Counted from the stretch's first letter, positions 1 through 6,738 are shown. The stretch is 7,655 nt of DNA from Clostridia bacterium (GCA_017508345.1 JAFVZD010000101.1:1-7655); one strand, 5' to 3'. The notes: generated by a model from the letters alone, not told the origin. Translations and numbers: made by a program.

Positions 1-954
1 ATTCCGCATCTCCAAGAATACTTCACTCAAATTTTTTAATTTACTATACAATCCCGCCCGTTCTTTATTCAATAAATTGGTAATAGCATTACTTTCCCTC
101 TCGTTTATCACCATATTACTGATTACCTCTAATACCTGCTTTGGCAACAACCAAAACAACACACACCCCACCAACATTGCCAAATGCTCATACATACTAC
201 CTATTGGCAAAAAATAGAACCTGAGTAAAACATTTACCAAAAACACCGACAATACACTATATATCCTATAATTACTCCTCATAGCACCCGCCACCATTCC
301 CAGTATCCCATAGATAGCCACATATATTAGACTCCCCGTACTGAGTGCCACACCTAGCCCACCTATTATACCCAACATCACACTCGCCCCTGTACCAAAG
401 CACCACATCCCCACTAGTATTGCCACACTGCACAATACATCTACTAGATACACACCCAAGAATGGTACATTATATACACCATTCACTATTAGCATCCACA
501 TCACTCCACCACTGATAACCTCCGCCACCTGATACTTTCGCCTAACACCATACATCATAATATTTTGTAAAAAGTATATATAACACCACATAGCAATCAC
601 CCCTAGCACTCCGCCCAAAACACTATCTATTAGCACCCCACCAGCATACATGCTTAGATATGTGTTTGCCAACACACTGGCTAACGCATACAATGTTATC
701 AATATCAAATTCATAGGTTTTTTACATTTGTAATGCAATACATACATTATAGACATTATCACTACCGTAATCACACTACCTATTACACTAATATAATTAC
801 CAAAGCAAATTAGATTGGATAATATATACAATGGTGCTACTATTTGCAATTTCTGATTACACCACACCATAGCAAAAAACATCCCCATTCCAAAACATCG
901 CATTCCCCCAATCTCTGCATAACTTAGTGCACAAAATATCAAGAAAATTCCCAA
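1..954 (-). CDS. spoIIE: Stage II sporulation protein E (SpoIIE), N-terminal membrane part, cut by window edge
   Basis: SpoIIE is a polytopic membrane PP2C-type phosphatase that dephosphorylates SpoIIAA at the sporulation septum and so activates sigma-F in the forespore. I translated the minus strand by hand: the frame is open from 999 to the window edge (333 codons). It encodes a series of hydrophobic segments; a Gly-rich membrane stretch (about residues 187-224 from the TTG start, including GTGASVMLGIIGGLG and GILGMVAGAMRS), typical of the SpoIIE membrane domain; then FWLLPKQVLE (about 267-276) and a charged helical linker ending YSKLKNLSEVFLEM (303-316), which resembles the linker before the phosphatase domain. 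The phosphatase domain lies outside the window. The start is uncertain: in-frame options are TTG at 954 and ATG at 903, both without a good SD. TTG 954 is used here because it keeps most of the first membrane segment. A family match beginning upstream of 954 suggests a frameshift (see findings). Identification is by recognised pattern, not by a search. Confidence 0.82.
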   Translation of the reverse strand, partial: MGIFLIFCALSYAEIGGMRCFGMGMFFAMVWCNQKLQIVAPLYILSNLICFGNYISVIGSVITVVIMSIMYVLHYKCKKPMNLILITLYALASVLANTYLSMYAGGVLIDSVLGGVLGVIAMWCYIYFLQNIMMYGVRRKYQVAEVISGGVMWMLIVNGVYNVPFLGVYLVDVLCSVAILVGMWCFGTGASVMLGIIGGLGVALSTGSLIYVAIYGILGMVAGAMRSNYRIYSVLSVFLVNVLLRFYFLPIGSMYEHLAMLVGCVLFWLLPKQVLEVISNMVINERESNAITNLLNKERAGLYSKLKNLSEVFLEMRN

Positions 955-1020
955 ATACTTGAGATAACTACAAATTGTCGCATATCTATACTCTTTCTTC
1001 TACTTTCACCTCTTTTGCTA

Positions 1021-1026
1021 ATTATA
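1021..1026 (-). promoter_or_regulatory. Possible -10 element of the spoIIE promoter
   Basis: A perfect TATAAT lies on the minus strand just upstream of spoIIE. There is no recognisable -35 at 17 nt, only a G-rich stretch. This would suit an activator-dependent promoter; B. subtilis spoIIE is a Spo0A-activated sigma-A promoter with abnormal spacing. No clear 0A box is seen. A predicted start near 1014 would leave very little leader before the AGAGGTG at 1007-1013, which weakens the call. Confidence 0.3.
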
Positions 1027-1047
1027 CTAAAAGGCTCACTTTCCCCC

Positions 1048-1063
1048 ACCATTCTAGAATGGT
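1048..1063. promoter_or_regulatory. Perfect 16-bp palindrome, operator-like
   Basis: ACCATTCTAGAATGGT is its own reverse complement over all 16 bases with no loop, so it is more like a protein-binding site than an RNA hairpin. It lies between the divergent spoIIE and SDR genes, about -34 to -49 relative to a start predicted from the leftward TATAAT and about 60 bp upstream of the rightward -35. The regulator is unknown. Confidence 0.4.
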
Positions 1064-1122
1064 TTATTTGTTACCTTTTGCTGTTTTTTTGTAGATTTTT
1101 ACACAAAAAACCCACAAAGGCT

Positions 1123-1151
1123 TTGCAATTCTATCCATTTTGTAGTATAAT
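1123..1151 (+). promoter_or_regulatory. Sigma-A-type promoter of the SDR-WalJ operon
   Basis: TTGCAA (1123-1128) and a perfect TATAAT (1146-1151) are separated by exactly 17 nt. The -35 matches the TTGACA consensus at 5 of 6 positions. Transcription should start near 1158, giving a leader of about 20 nt before the ATG at 1179. A short inverted repeat, CAAAG-G-CTTTG (1115-1125), runs into the -35. Confidence 0.75.
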
Positions 1152-1167
1152 GAGCAAAATTACTTAC

Positions 1168-1172
1168 AGGAG
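1168..1172 (+). promoter_or_regulatory. Ribosome binding site of the SDR gene
   Basis: AGGAG lies 6 nt before the ATG at 1179 and, with the promoter just upstream, fixes that start. Confidence 0.75.
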
Positions 1173-1178
1173 TTAGTT

Positions 1179-1970
1179 ATGCAAAAAGTTGTAGTTATTA
1201 CAGGGGCTTCTAGCGGAATTGGTCTAGCCACCGCGGAGTATCTCAGAGACCAAGGTTACATAGTTTACTCATTTTCTCGCTCAGCACCCAAATTGGATGG
1301 TATTCAACATGTGGCTTGCGATGTGTCCGATCGTTTTATCATTCACCAAGCATTTGCTACCGTATTTGAGCGTGAAGGTCGCATAGACGCAGTGGTAAAT
1401 AACGCAGGTATGGGTATCAGTGGTTCTATGGAGTATCAATCTCTACCCGACATACACCGCATTACCTCTATCAATTTGTTGGGCGTTATTAATTGCTGTG
1501 CTGAGGCAATACCTTACCTTCGCGAATCACGCGGTCGCATAATCAACATAGGTTCTCTAGCAGGCGAATTCGCCATTCCATTCCAGACAATGTACACCAC
1601 CACCAAGGCGGGAGTACAAGCATTCAGTATGGCATTGCTAAATGAACTTCGCCCACTAGGTGTACGCGTCACATGTATCTTACCAGGAGATATCCGTACC
1701 AGTTTTACCGCCAATCGTGTCAAGACAGATATTCCTAATGACCCCGTCTATGGTGACCGCGTACGCAATAGCGTAGCGCGTATGGAGCATGACGAATCCC
1801 ACGGTATGCCACCTGTTAGCATATCCCGTGCTATTCATCGCGTACTCACTCGTCGCAACCCACCACACCTGATGACAGTAGGCTTCAAATACAAATGCCT
1901 ACGCCTACTCAAGCGTTTTGTCAGTACCAAAATGTTGAATAGAATACTATATAGTATGTATAGCAAATAG
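1179..1970 (+). CDS. Short-chain dehydrogenase/reductase (classical SDR)
   Basis: A 263-aa NAD(P)-dependent oxidoreductase of the classical SDR fold; the substrate cannot be told from sequence. Visible motifs: the nucleotide-binding TGASSGIG at residues 8-15, the adenine-ring Asp in CDV (D48), NNAG at 74-77, structural N99, catalytic S126 (INIGS), Y139 and K143 of the YxxxK motif, and PGDI at 169-172. Arg34 at the end of the second strand (SFSRS) suggests a preference for NADP(H). All catalytic residues are present, so it should be active. The last ~40 residues are basic and fairly hydrophobic (KYKCLRLLKRFV...), which might allow membrane contact; this is inference. It has its own sigma-A-like promoter and SD, and is followed after 8 nt by the WalJ-like gene, so the two are probably co-transcribed. 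The function link between them is unknown. Confidence 0.93.
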   Translation: MQKVVVITGASSGIGLATAEYLRDQGYIVYSFSRSAPKLDGIQHVACDVSDRFIIHQAFATVFEREGRIDAVVNNAGMGISGSMEYQSLPDIHRITSINLLGVINCCAEAIPYLRESRGRIINIGSLAGEFAIPFQTMYTTTKAGVQAFSMALLNELRPLGVRVTCILPGDIRTSFTANRVKTDIPNDPVYGDRVRNSVARMEHDESHGMPPVSISRAIHRVLTRRNPPHLMTVGFKYKCLRLLKRFVSTKMLNRILYSMYSK

Positions 1971-1978
1971 GCGAACAT

Positions 1979-2770
1979 ATGCGTATTTGCGTATTAGCCA
2001 GCGGTAGCAAGGGAAACACTACATATATTGAGGGAGACAATACTCGCCTGCTCATAGATGCAGGGCTCAGTTGCTCCGACATAGAGGATAGATTATTGCA
2101 TATCGGTGTCAATCCGTCACAAATCAATGGAGTACTAATCACCCACGAGCATTCTGACCACATCCGTGGTTTACATACTTTCGCTCGCAAATACTCCACC
2201 AATATCTATGCCCACCACGATACTTGGCAAGTACTGGATGCCAAACTCCCCAAAATTGCTACACACAAAAAAATTGACATTCTATCCCCAGATTTTTCTA
2301 TCAACGAATTAGATATCACCGCTTTTGACCTAGACCATGATGCTTCACACTGCTTGGGTTACTCCATTATGTGTCGGACCGCCAAAATTAGCCAAGCCAC
2401 CGACTTAGGCCATATTACGGACCCAATTATTCGCCAAATTATGGATAGTAGCCTTATTGTACTCGAATCCAACCACGATGTAGACACCCTTCTCAATTGC
2501 CGTTATCCACTATACCTCAAGAATAGGATTTTATCCAATCACGGCCATTTATCAAACAAAACATCCAGCGAGGCGGTTGCCAAAATGTTAGGTTACGGCG
2601 TTCGAGGTGTAATATTGTCCCACCTTAGCGAAGAATCCAACACCCCCCGCTTAGCATTAGATACCTTTACTAATACACTCAGTCGCCAAGGTGCAGATTG
2701 GGTCAAAGAAATTCACCTAGATGTCGGTCACCAAAACAAAATTGGTAATATTTACAAAATAAAAGAATAA
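1979..2770 (+). CDS. walJ: WalJ/YycJ-type metallo-beta-lactamase-fold hydrolase
   Basis: A 263-aa cytoplasmic metal-dependent hydrolase. It opens with the family's typical ASGSKGN stretch (residues 7-13) and LLIDAGLS (24-31). The metal motif HxHxDH is T-H56-E-H58-S-D60-H61. Later signatures are HDASHCLGY (120-128), ATDLGH with D142, LESNHD (162-167), LSNHGHLSN (185-193) and ILSHLSEE. Length and motif order match YycJ/WalJ, which in Bacillus lies in the walRK two-component operon and in B. anthracis has been described as a mismatch-repair exonuclease. Here no walR, walK, walH, walI or htrA-like gene is adjacent; the partner is an SDR 8 nt upstream. The SD before the ATG at 1979 is weak (AGGCGA overlapping the SDR stop), so translation may be coupled to the SDR. 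Family assignment is firm; the cellular role is inferred. Confidence 0.9.
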   Translation: MRICVLASGSKGNTTYIEGDNTRLLIDAGLSCSDIEDRLLHIGVNPSQINGVLITHEHSDHIRGLHTFARKYSTNIYAHHDTWQVLDAKLPKIATHKKIDILSPDFSINELDITAFDLDHDASHCLGYSIMCRTAKISQATDLGHITDPIIRQIMDSSLIVLESNHDVDTLLNCRYPLYLKNRILSNHGHLSNKTSSEAVAKMLGYGVRGVILSHLSEESNTPRLALDTFTNTLSRQGADWVKEIHLDVGHQNKIGNIYKIKE

Positions 2771-2779
2771 ATTTTTAAT
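2751..2779 (+). promoter_or_regulatory. Possible sigma-A promoter for the low-complexity gene
   Basis: TTTACA (2751-2756) and TTTAAT (2774-2779) are 17 nt apart, each one mismatch from consensus. The -35 lies within the end of the WalJ-like gene and the -10 just past its stop. The predicted start, near 2786, is only a few bases before the hairpin at 2790-2822. AT-rich sequence makes chance matches common. Confidence 0.4.
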
Positions 2780-2789
2780 ACTTACATAC

Positions 2790-2825
2790 AATATCCCCGA
2801 TATTACAAAAAAAGGGGATATTTTT
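2790..2825 (+). terminator. Hairpin with T-run directly before a start codon (terminator and/or RBS-masking hairpin)
   Basis: AATATCCCC (2790-2798) pairs perfectly with GGGGATATT (2814-2822) around a 15-nt loop that ends in seven A's; five T's (2821-2825) follow and then the ATG at 2826. The shape is that of an intrinsic terminator for the SDR-WalJ operon. The 3' arm, GGGGA, is also the only SD-like sequence for the next gene, 8 nt before its ATG, so the folded form would hide the ribosome binding site. Which role dominates cannot be decided from sequence. Confidence 0.6.
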
Positions 2826-3482
2826 ATGTCTACTCAACCTACCAAAAAACCAACAAAAACCAAAACTACTGCAAAAACCACTCGCACCACGCGTTCTACT
2901 CGCTCCACACCAACCAAAGCCTCATCTACCACCACCGCAAAAGCCAAAACCGCTACAAAAGAACCTCTGATCAGCACAGGCAAAAAAATAGGTCTAACCA
3001 TCTATTTTACTTTCATATTCACCATTATGGCAGTAATGGGATTGATGATTTGGATAAATAGCGCAAACGACCAATCAGTCACCACCGACCCAAGTTTTAC
3101 CAATCAAACCACCAGTCCAAACACCTCCACTGAACACAATACAAACACCACAAATTACCAAAACTCTACGGATAATCTCAACCCAACCACTGACACAACA
3201 ATCCAAAACAACACACAAAACTCTCCAACAACCAAGTCAGACACAACATCCACAACTAATACTAACCAACAAAACTCTGCCAGCACCAATGACTACACTG
3301 CCAGCACAAATTCCACAACCAGCACCAGCCAAAGCACCTTCACTACCACCAATCCAAAGGATAAATCCAACAACACACAATTCAACAATTCTACTCAATC
3401 TCAAAATACCAGCACCCCAATTCCAGCCAAAAACTCTTCGCAAAACGACATAATGGACACCCTACTAACCCAAAACAACTAA
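2826..3482 (+). CDS. Single-pass membrane protein with Thr/Ser/Asn/Gln-rich low-complexity tail
   Basis: A 218-aa protein I do not recognise. Residues 1-54 are a basic, Thr/Lys/Arg/Ser-rich stretch (TTRTTRSTRSTPTK) with almost no acidic residue, resembling histone-H1-like tails. Residues 55-77 (IGLTIYFTFIFTIMAVMGLMIW) are one membrane helix. Residues 78-218 are almost entirely Thr, Ser, Asn and Gln with a few Pro, ending DIMDTLLTQNN. By the positive-inside rule the basic part would be cytoplasmic and the polar tail outside, as a stalk or a substrate for modification; this is inference. There is no LPxTG, lipobox or enzyme motif. Bases 3121-3180 contain 20 C and 3 G, which agrees with the window-wide strand skew plus AAC/ACC/CAA codons. 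The open frame, SD-like GGGG 8 nt upstream and terminator downstream support a real gene, but rapid divergence is likely and homologues may be hard to find. Confidence 0.7.
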   Translation: MSTQPTKKPTKTKTTAKTTRTTRSTRSTPTKASSTTTAKAKTATKEPLISTGKKIGLTIYFTFIFTIMAVMGLMIWINSANDQSVTTDPSFTNQTTSPNTSTEHNTNTTNYQNSTDNLNPTTDTTIQNNTQNSPTTKSDTTSTTNTNQQNSASTNDYTASTNSTTSTSQSTFTTTNPKDKSNNTQFNNSTQSQNTSTPIPAKNSSQNDIMDTLLTQNN

Positions 3483-3507
3483 CTTTAAAAAGTATAAATT
3501 CAAAACA

Positions 3508-3541
3508 AAAGAGATGTTTTGCTCAAACATCTCTTTCTTTT
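3508..3541. terminator. Bidirectional intrinsic terminator between converging genes
   Basis: AAAGAGATGTTT (3508-3519) pairs perfectly with AAACATCTCTTT (3525-3536) around the 5-nt loop TGCTC. T-rich TTTCTTTT follows on the plus strand, and A-rich CAAAACAAAAG precedes it, which gives a T-run for minus-strand transcripts. It lies between the plus-strand stop at 3482 and the minus-strand stop at 3563 and should end both transcripts. Confidence 0.88.
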
Positions 3542-3562
3542 AATATTTAATTAATTTCTAAA

Positions 3563-6508
3563 TTAAGCATTTTGCATGTAAATGCCGTATGCATTAGTAT
3601 TCATACCAGGTGTGAGACCAAATGTCCATACATCAGTATCAAAACCTTTTGATATAAAGATTGCTGCATCAGCACATCCCTCAGTTGTTACACCTTCTGA
3701 TGTTGTTTTAATAGCAGGAGCCAATGGTGTGAATCCTTGCTCAGCTTGCAAGCTACCACCATTAGTTGTGTTGAATACACAATTAGTCATGATACCACCA
3801 CATCTCTGAGCCATAACCTCCGCCTGCATGCTATCCTTGAGTGCATCAAATGATAACTTACTCAACAGAGTACCAACTGCTCTACCAAACATTATCTCAC
3901 CACCAGCCTCTGTGTGCAAGTACTTGGTACATGTATCCAAGTGTTTGTGTCCATCACCCTCGAATTTTACATTTACAAAACTTGTCTCAATTGTAGCATT
4001 TTTCTCAAATGACTTAGCCAAACCAGCCATCTCACTACCCAACAATGTTACAGTTGTAGATACATTAGTAACCTTACCTTGCTTGAATTCCACAACGATA
4101 CCAGCCACATTTGTACCACTTACCTTGTTGCTAGAGAATGATGATGTCACAGCCAACTTAGCACTTTGTGCAGTGTTTATCTGACCAGCAATACCACCAG
4201 CATTGTAGGCGTTAATTACACTATTAGAACCACTTGCCTTTACTTGACCATCGTGATTAATCACTGCCACAATACCACCGGCCATTGTATCAGCATTAAC
4301 ATTGCCTAGGTCAATATTAGCCTCTGCATAAGCATCAGCAATCTGAGCATAGGTTGCACCAGCAATACCACCAGCATAGTGAATGCTGTTCTTGTACTCA
4401 TCTGCTACAATAATGCTACCATAGTATTCAGCACCATTGATTACTGCATAGTTTTGACCAACGATACCACCAGTGTATGCTGTTGTGCCAGTATTCAAGT
4501 TAACATTCACAGTAGACACTACATCTCTAATGTTACCGCGGTTGCTACCCACTATACCACCAATCATTGTTGCGTTTGCATTAGCATTAATTACACTTGT
4601 ACCTGTTACAGCACAATCTTGAAGTAGACCAAAGTTCTTACCAGCAATCACACCTGTAGCACCTGTAGCACCATTACCACCTTCAACCTCGGCATTCACA
4701 ATGTTTAGACCCACAATCTGTGCATCCTTACCAATCACACCAAAGAATCCAGCATCAGCATACTTGCTGTCAATTACCAAATTGCTAATTGTGTAGTAGT
4801 TCTCACCATTCTTAGCTACTGTAATCTTACCATTGAATGGGTTCTCCTCAGTACCTACTGGTGTCCATGGGCTAGTCAACACAATGTCAGCATTGATCAA
4901 GTAGTTACCCTCTAGGTTGTAGCCAATGTTGCGTAGTTGTGCCTCATTTGTTACCAAAATCTTTGAACCTGGATCTACATCATAGATCATATCCACTACT
5001 ACCTCAGCCTCTTGCTCTGCAGTTCTCAATGTTGGCAATCCACCATTAACATTACGATCAATCATCCATACATTGTCAAAGTTCCAACTAGTAGGCTCAC
5101 TATTACCATAATATGTAATGTAAGGTGCCTTAGTTACCTCATCTTGCTCTGTTGCAATAGCACCCTGAGAACGAATAGCCTCAGCTACATCAGCCTCAGT
5201 TGGCATATTACTCATCAAATCCATAACAGAACTCATCACAAAGTATCTCTGCATGTAATCATCAGTATTATAAATACCCTTGAAACCTTGCTCAGATACA
5301 TAGTAGTTACCATAAATTCTATTCTCACCCAATTGGTCAATCAAGAAACTTGTACCATTTGGATTATAGTTTGTATTCAGTATCATACCCATCTTGTCAG
5401 ACAAGAATGTACCATCCTCTTGTTGCGCCACTGTCATTACACTATATGTGTTAATTATATAGGACTTAGCCACTGTGTCTCCAGCTACGCGTGCTGCAAT
5501 ACCTGCCATCTCAGCAGTGTCCTTTGTAGGTATCATTACACCCTTTGTATAAGAGTTAATAATAGTACCTCTCTCATTTAGTGCTGCAATACCACCTAGA
5601 ACATAATCACCACTCAATGTACCTACAAAAGATACACGGTCAATTCTACCACTATTGCAACCTACTATACCACCAGCATACATCTGAACAAATTCATACT
5701 CTGACACTTGTGTCACCGTACTATCTGTTACACTAACCATCTTAATTGTACCTTGGTTTTCACCAGCTACTACACCAGCTAGCATACCATCGTAGATACC
5801 TGCATGGCTAAAGTTCAAGTTCTCAACCACACCGGTCTTGCCTATTCCACCGAACAAACCAGCAAAGGCAATGTCCAAGTCAGCCTCAGGGAATCCTTCA
5901 GCTGGTGTACCATCCTCGTTTGTCTGATATTGCATAATAGTCAAGTTGTAGATTGTATATCCAGCACCATCCATAGTACCATCAAATGCACCTACATTCC
6001 AGCCGATTGGAGTCCAACACTTGTACGCACCTAGGTCAATATCAGATACCAATTTATAATTAGCATCCAATGCATATCCCTCTACTGTACCAATCTTGGT
6101 CAAATCCTCTGCATTACGCACAAAATAAGGATTCTCCTGAGTACCATCACCTATGTAAACTGTACAATTTTGGTTGTTGTACTCCTCTTTAGAAGAATTC
6201 AATGTAAGTGAAGTACTACCTGCTGTCAAAGCATCAAAAGTAAATACTACACTACCATTCTCCATGTTTTCTGTATTAGCCAAAGCTACTACATTAGTAT
6301 CCCCAATTACCATCTCAATCTTGGTATCCTCTTGGGCATCCTTCCTCTCCACTGTCACAGTAAATTGCTCACCCTTGTTGGCATTCACTACACTCTCGTT
6401 CAAGGTAATTACCTCATTTACACGAGCCAAGTAATAAACAGTCATACCACAGGTTACGGCAACTACTGCGATAGCCAAGAAAATCATAAACTTACCAAAC
6501 CAATTCAT
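3563..6508 (-). CDS. GLUG-repeat surface protein with N-terminal membrane anchor and Ig-like domain
   Basis: A 981-aa protein taken from the ATG at 6508, which has AGGAGA about 10 nt upstream; an in-frame TTG at 6538 lies upstream of that SD and has none of its own. Order: short basic N-terminus and one hydrophobic helix (about residues 4-28) acting as an export signal or anchor; an Ig-like (BIG2-type) stretch of about 31-118; then two beta-helix cassettes. Each opens with a TxENPF/TQENPY-type or 'LxxIG...NY.L..DI.L...WTP.G' segment (about 121-190 and 515-580), runs through GLUG-like turns (AGGIVGCNSG 278-287, GGIVGSNRGNI 650-660, GGIVGQN 680-686, AGGIAGATYAQI 712-723, AGGIAGQ 770-776), and ends with a Trp-containing strand (WNFDNVWMI 475-483; VWTFG 960-964). 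GLUG proteins are extracellular right-handed beta-helices, often adhesins or exopolysaccharide-interacting proteins. There is no LPxTG, SLH or choline-binding anchor. Ligand unknown. Confidence 0.88.
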   Translation of the reverse strand: MNWFGKFMIFLAIAVVAVTCGMTVYYLARVNEVITLNESVVNANKGEQFTVTVERKDAQEDTKIEMVIGDTNVVALANTENMENGSVVFTFDALTAGSTSLTLNSSKEEYNNQNCTVYIGDGTQENPYFVRNAEDLTKIGTVEGYALDANYKLVSDIDLGAYKCWTPIGWNVGAFDGTMDGAGYTIYNLTIMQYQTNEDGTPAEGFPEADLDIAFAGLFGGIGKTGVVENLNFSHAGIYDGMLAGVVAGENQGTIKMVSVTDSTVTQVSEYEFVQMYAGGIVGCNSGRIDRVSFVGTLSGDYVLGGIAALNERGTIINSYTKGVMIPTKDTAEMAGIAARVAGDTVAKSYIINTYSVMTVAQQEDGTFLSDKMGMILNTNYNPNGTSFLIDQLGENRIYGNYYVSEQGFKGIYNTDDYMQRYFVMSSVMDLMSNMPTEADVAEAIRSQGAIATEQDEVTKAPYITYYGNSEPTSWNFDNVWMIDRNVNGGLPTLRTAEQEAEVVVDMIYDVDPGSKILVTNEAQLRNIGYNLEGNYLINADIVLTSPWTPVGTEENPFNGKITVAKNGENYYTISNLVIDSKYADAGFFGVIGKDAQIVGLNIVNAEVEGGNGATGATGVIAGKNFGLLQDCAVTGTSVINANANATMIGGIVGSNRGNIRDVVSTVNVNLNTGTTAYTGGIVGQNYAVINGAEYYGSIIVADEYKNSIHYAGGIAGATYAQIADAYAEANIDLGNVNADTMAGGIVAVINHDGQVKASGSNSVINAYNAGGIAGQINTAQSAKLAVTSSFSSNKVSGTNVAGIVVEFKQGKVTNVSTTVTLLGSEMAGLAKSFEKNATIETSFVNVKFEGDGHKHLDTCTKYLHTEAGGEIMFGRAVGTLLSKLSFDALKDSMQAEVMAQRCGGIMTNCVFNTTNGGSLQAEQGFTPLAPAIKTTSEGVTTEGCADAAIFISKGFDTDVWTFGLTPGMNTNAYGIYMQNA

Positions 6509-6518
6509 ATTCCTATTA

Positions 6519-6524
6519 TCTCCT
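6519..6524 (-). promoter_or_regulatory. Ribosome binding site deciding the GLUG-protein start
   Basis: AGGAGA on the minus strand lies about 10 nt before ATG 6508. It lies downstream of the alternative TTG at 6538 and inside that longer reading frame, so the ten-residue extension is unlikely. Confidence 0.7.
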
Positions 6525-6559
6525 AATGTTTTTGTCAAAGAATCTTACTTCTTTTTACA

Positions 6560-6580
6560 CCCAATTATACCATATTTGGG
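6560..6580. promoter_or_regulatory. 21-bp imperfect dyad over the -10 element, operator-like
   Basis: CCCAATTATACCATATTTGG-G is symmetric around 6570: outer arms CCCAA/TTGGG are perfect and 8 of 10 base pairs match overall. It covers the whole -10 and part of the spacer of the GLUG-protein promoter, a usual place for a repressor site. The binding protein is unknown and the dyad could be chance. Confidence 0.35.
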
Positions 6581-6592
6581 GCATTTTGTCAA
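6564..6592 (-). promoter_or_regulatory. Consensus sigma-A promoter of the GLUG-protein gene
   Basis: TTGACA (6592-6587) and TATAAT (6569-6564) match consensus at all 12 positions with an ideal 17-nt spacer. AT-rich sequence upstream (ATATATAAAAAATGAG) could act as an UP element. The start should be near 6557, giving a leader of about 50 nt to ATG 6508. This is the strongest promoter in the window. Confidence 0.9.
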
Positions 6593-6738
6593 TACTCATT
6601 TTTTATATATTTACAAATATCGCATTCTTGCCCACAATTTAGGTAGTTTTTACCCCAAAAATTTGCATTATTTGCCCATATGACACGCATTACTAAATAT
6701 AATATTACGCTCCTAGCCTTTTTGTTAATTTTTGGCAC
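6593..6738. other. Intergenic region upstream of the GLUG-protein promoter
   Basis: AT-rich sequence between the mazF terminator and the GLUG promoter. No open frame, RNA gene or clear regulatory site was found in it on either strand. It is still richer in C than G on the plus strand (6601-6660: 12 C, 5 G), although it does not code. Confidence 0.5.

Noticed and set aside
975..982. TTGTCGCA resembling a Spo0A box (TTGTCGAA)
   Set aside because: One mismatch, and it lies downstream of the likely spoIIE transcription start, inside the start region; chance is likely.
1115..1125. CAAAG-G-CTTTG inverted repeat next to the SDR -35
   Set aside because: Only 5-bp arms in AT-rich DNA; too short to call an operator on its own.
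1514..2202. Minus-strand open frames opposite the SDR and walJ genes
   Set aside because: Antisense to two well-recognised enzymes, without SD or motifs.
6443..6454. Possible lipobox (AVTC) in the N-terminal helix of the GLUG protein
   Set aside because: Thr at -1 and Ala at -3 do not fit the usual [LVI][ASTVI][GAS]C pattern, and hydrophobic sequence continues after the Cys.
3582..6526. Several plus-strand open frames of 64-189 codons opposite the GLUG-protein gene
   Set aside because: They are antisense to a clear family member; their products are Thr/Cys/His/Ile-rich translations without motifs, and they lack a consistent SD.
6509..6538. Ten-residue N-terminal extension of the GLUG protein from TTG 6538
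   Set aside because: No SD before the TTG, while AGGAGA lies within the extension and is well placed for ATG 6508.
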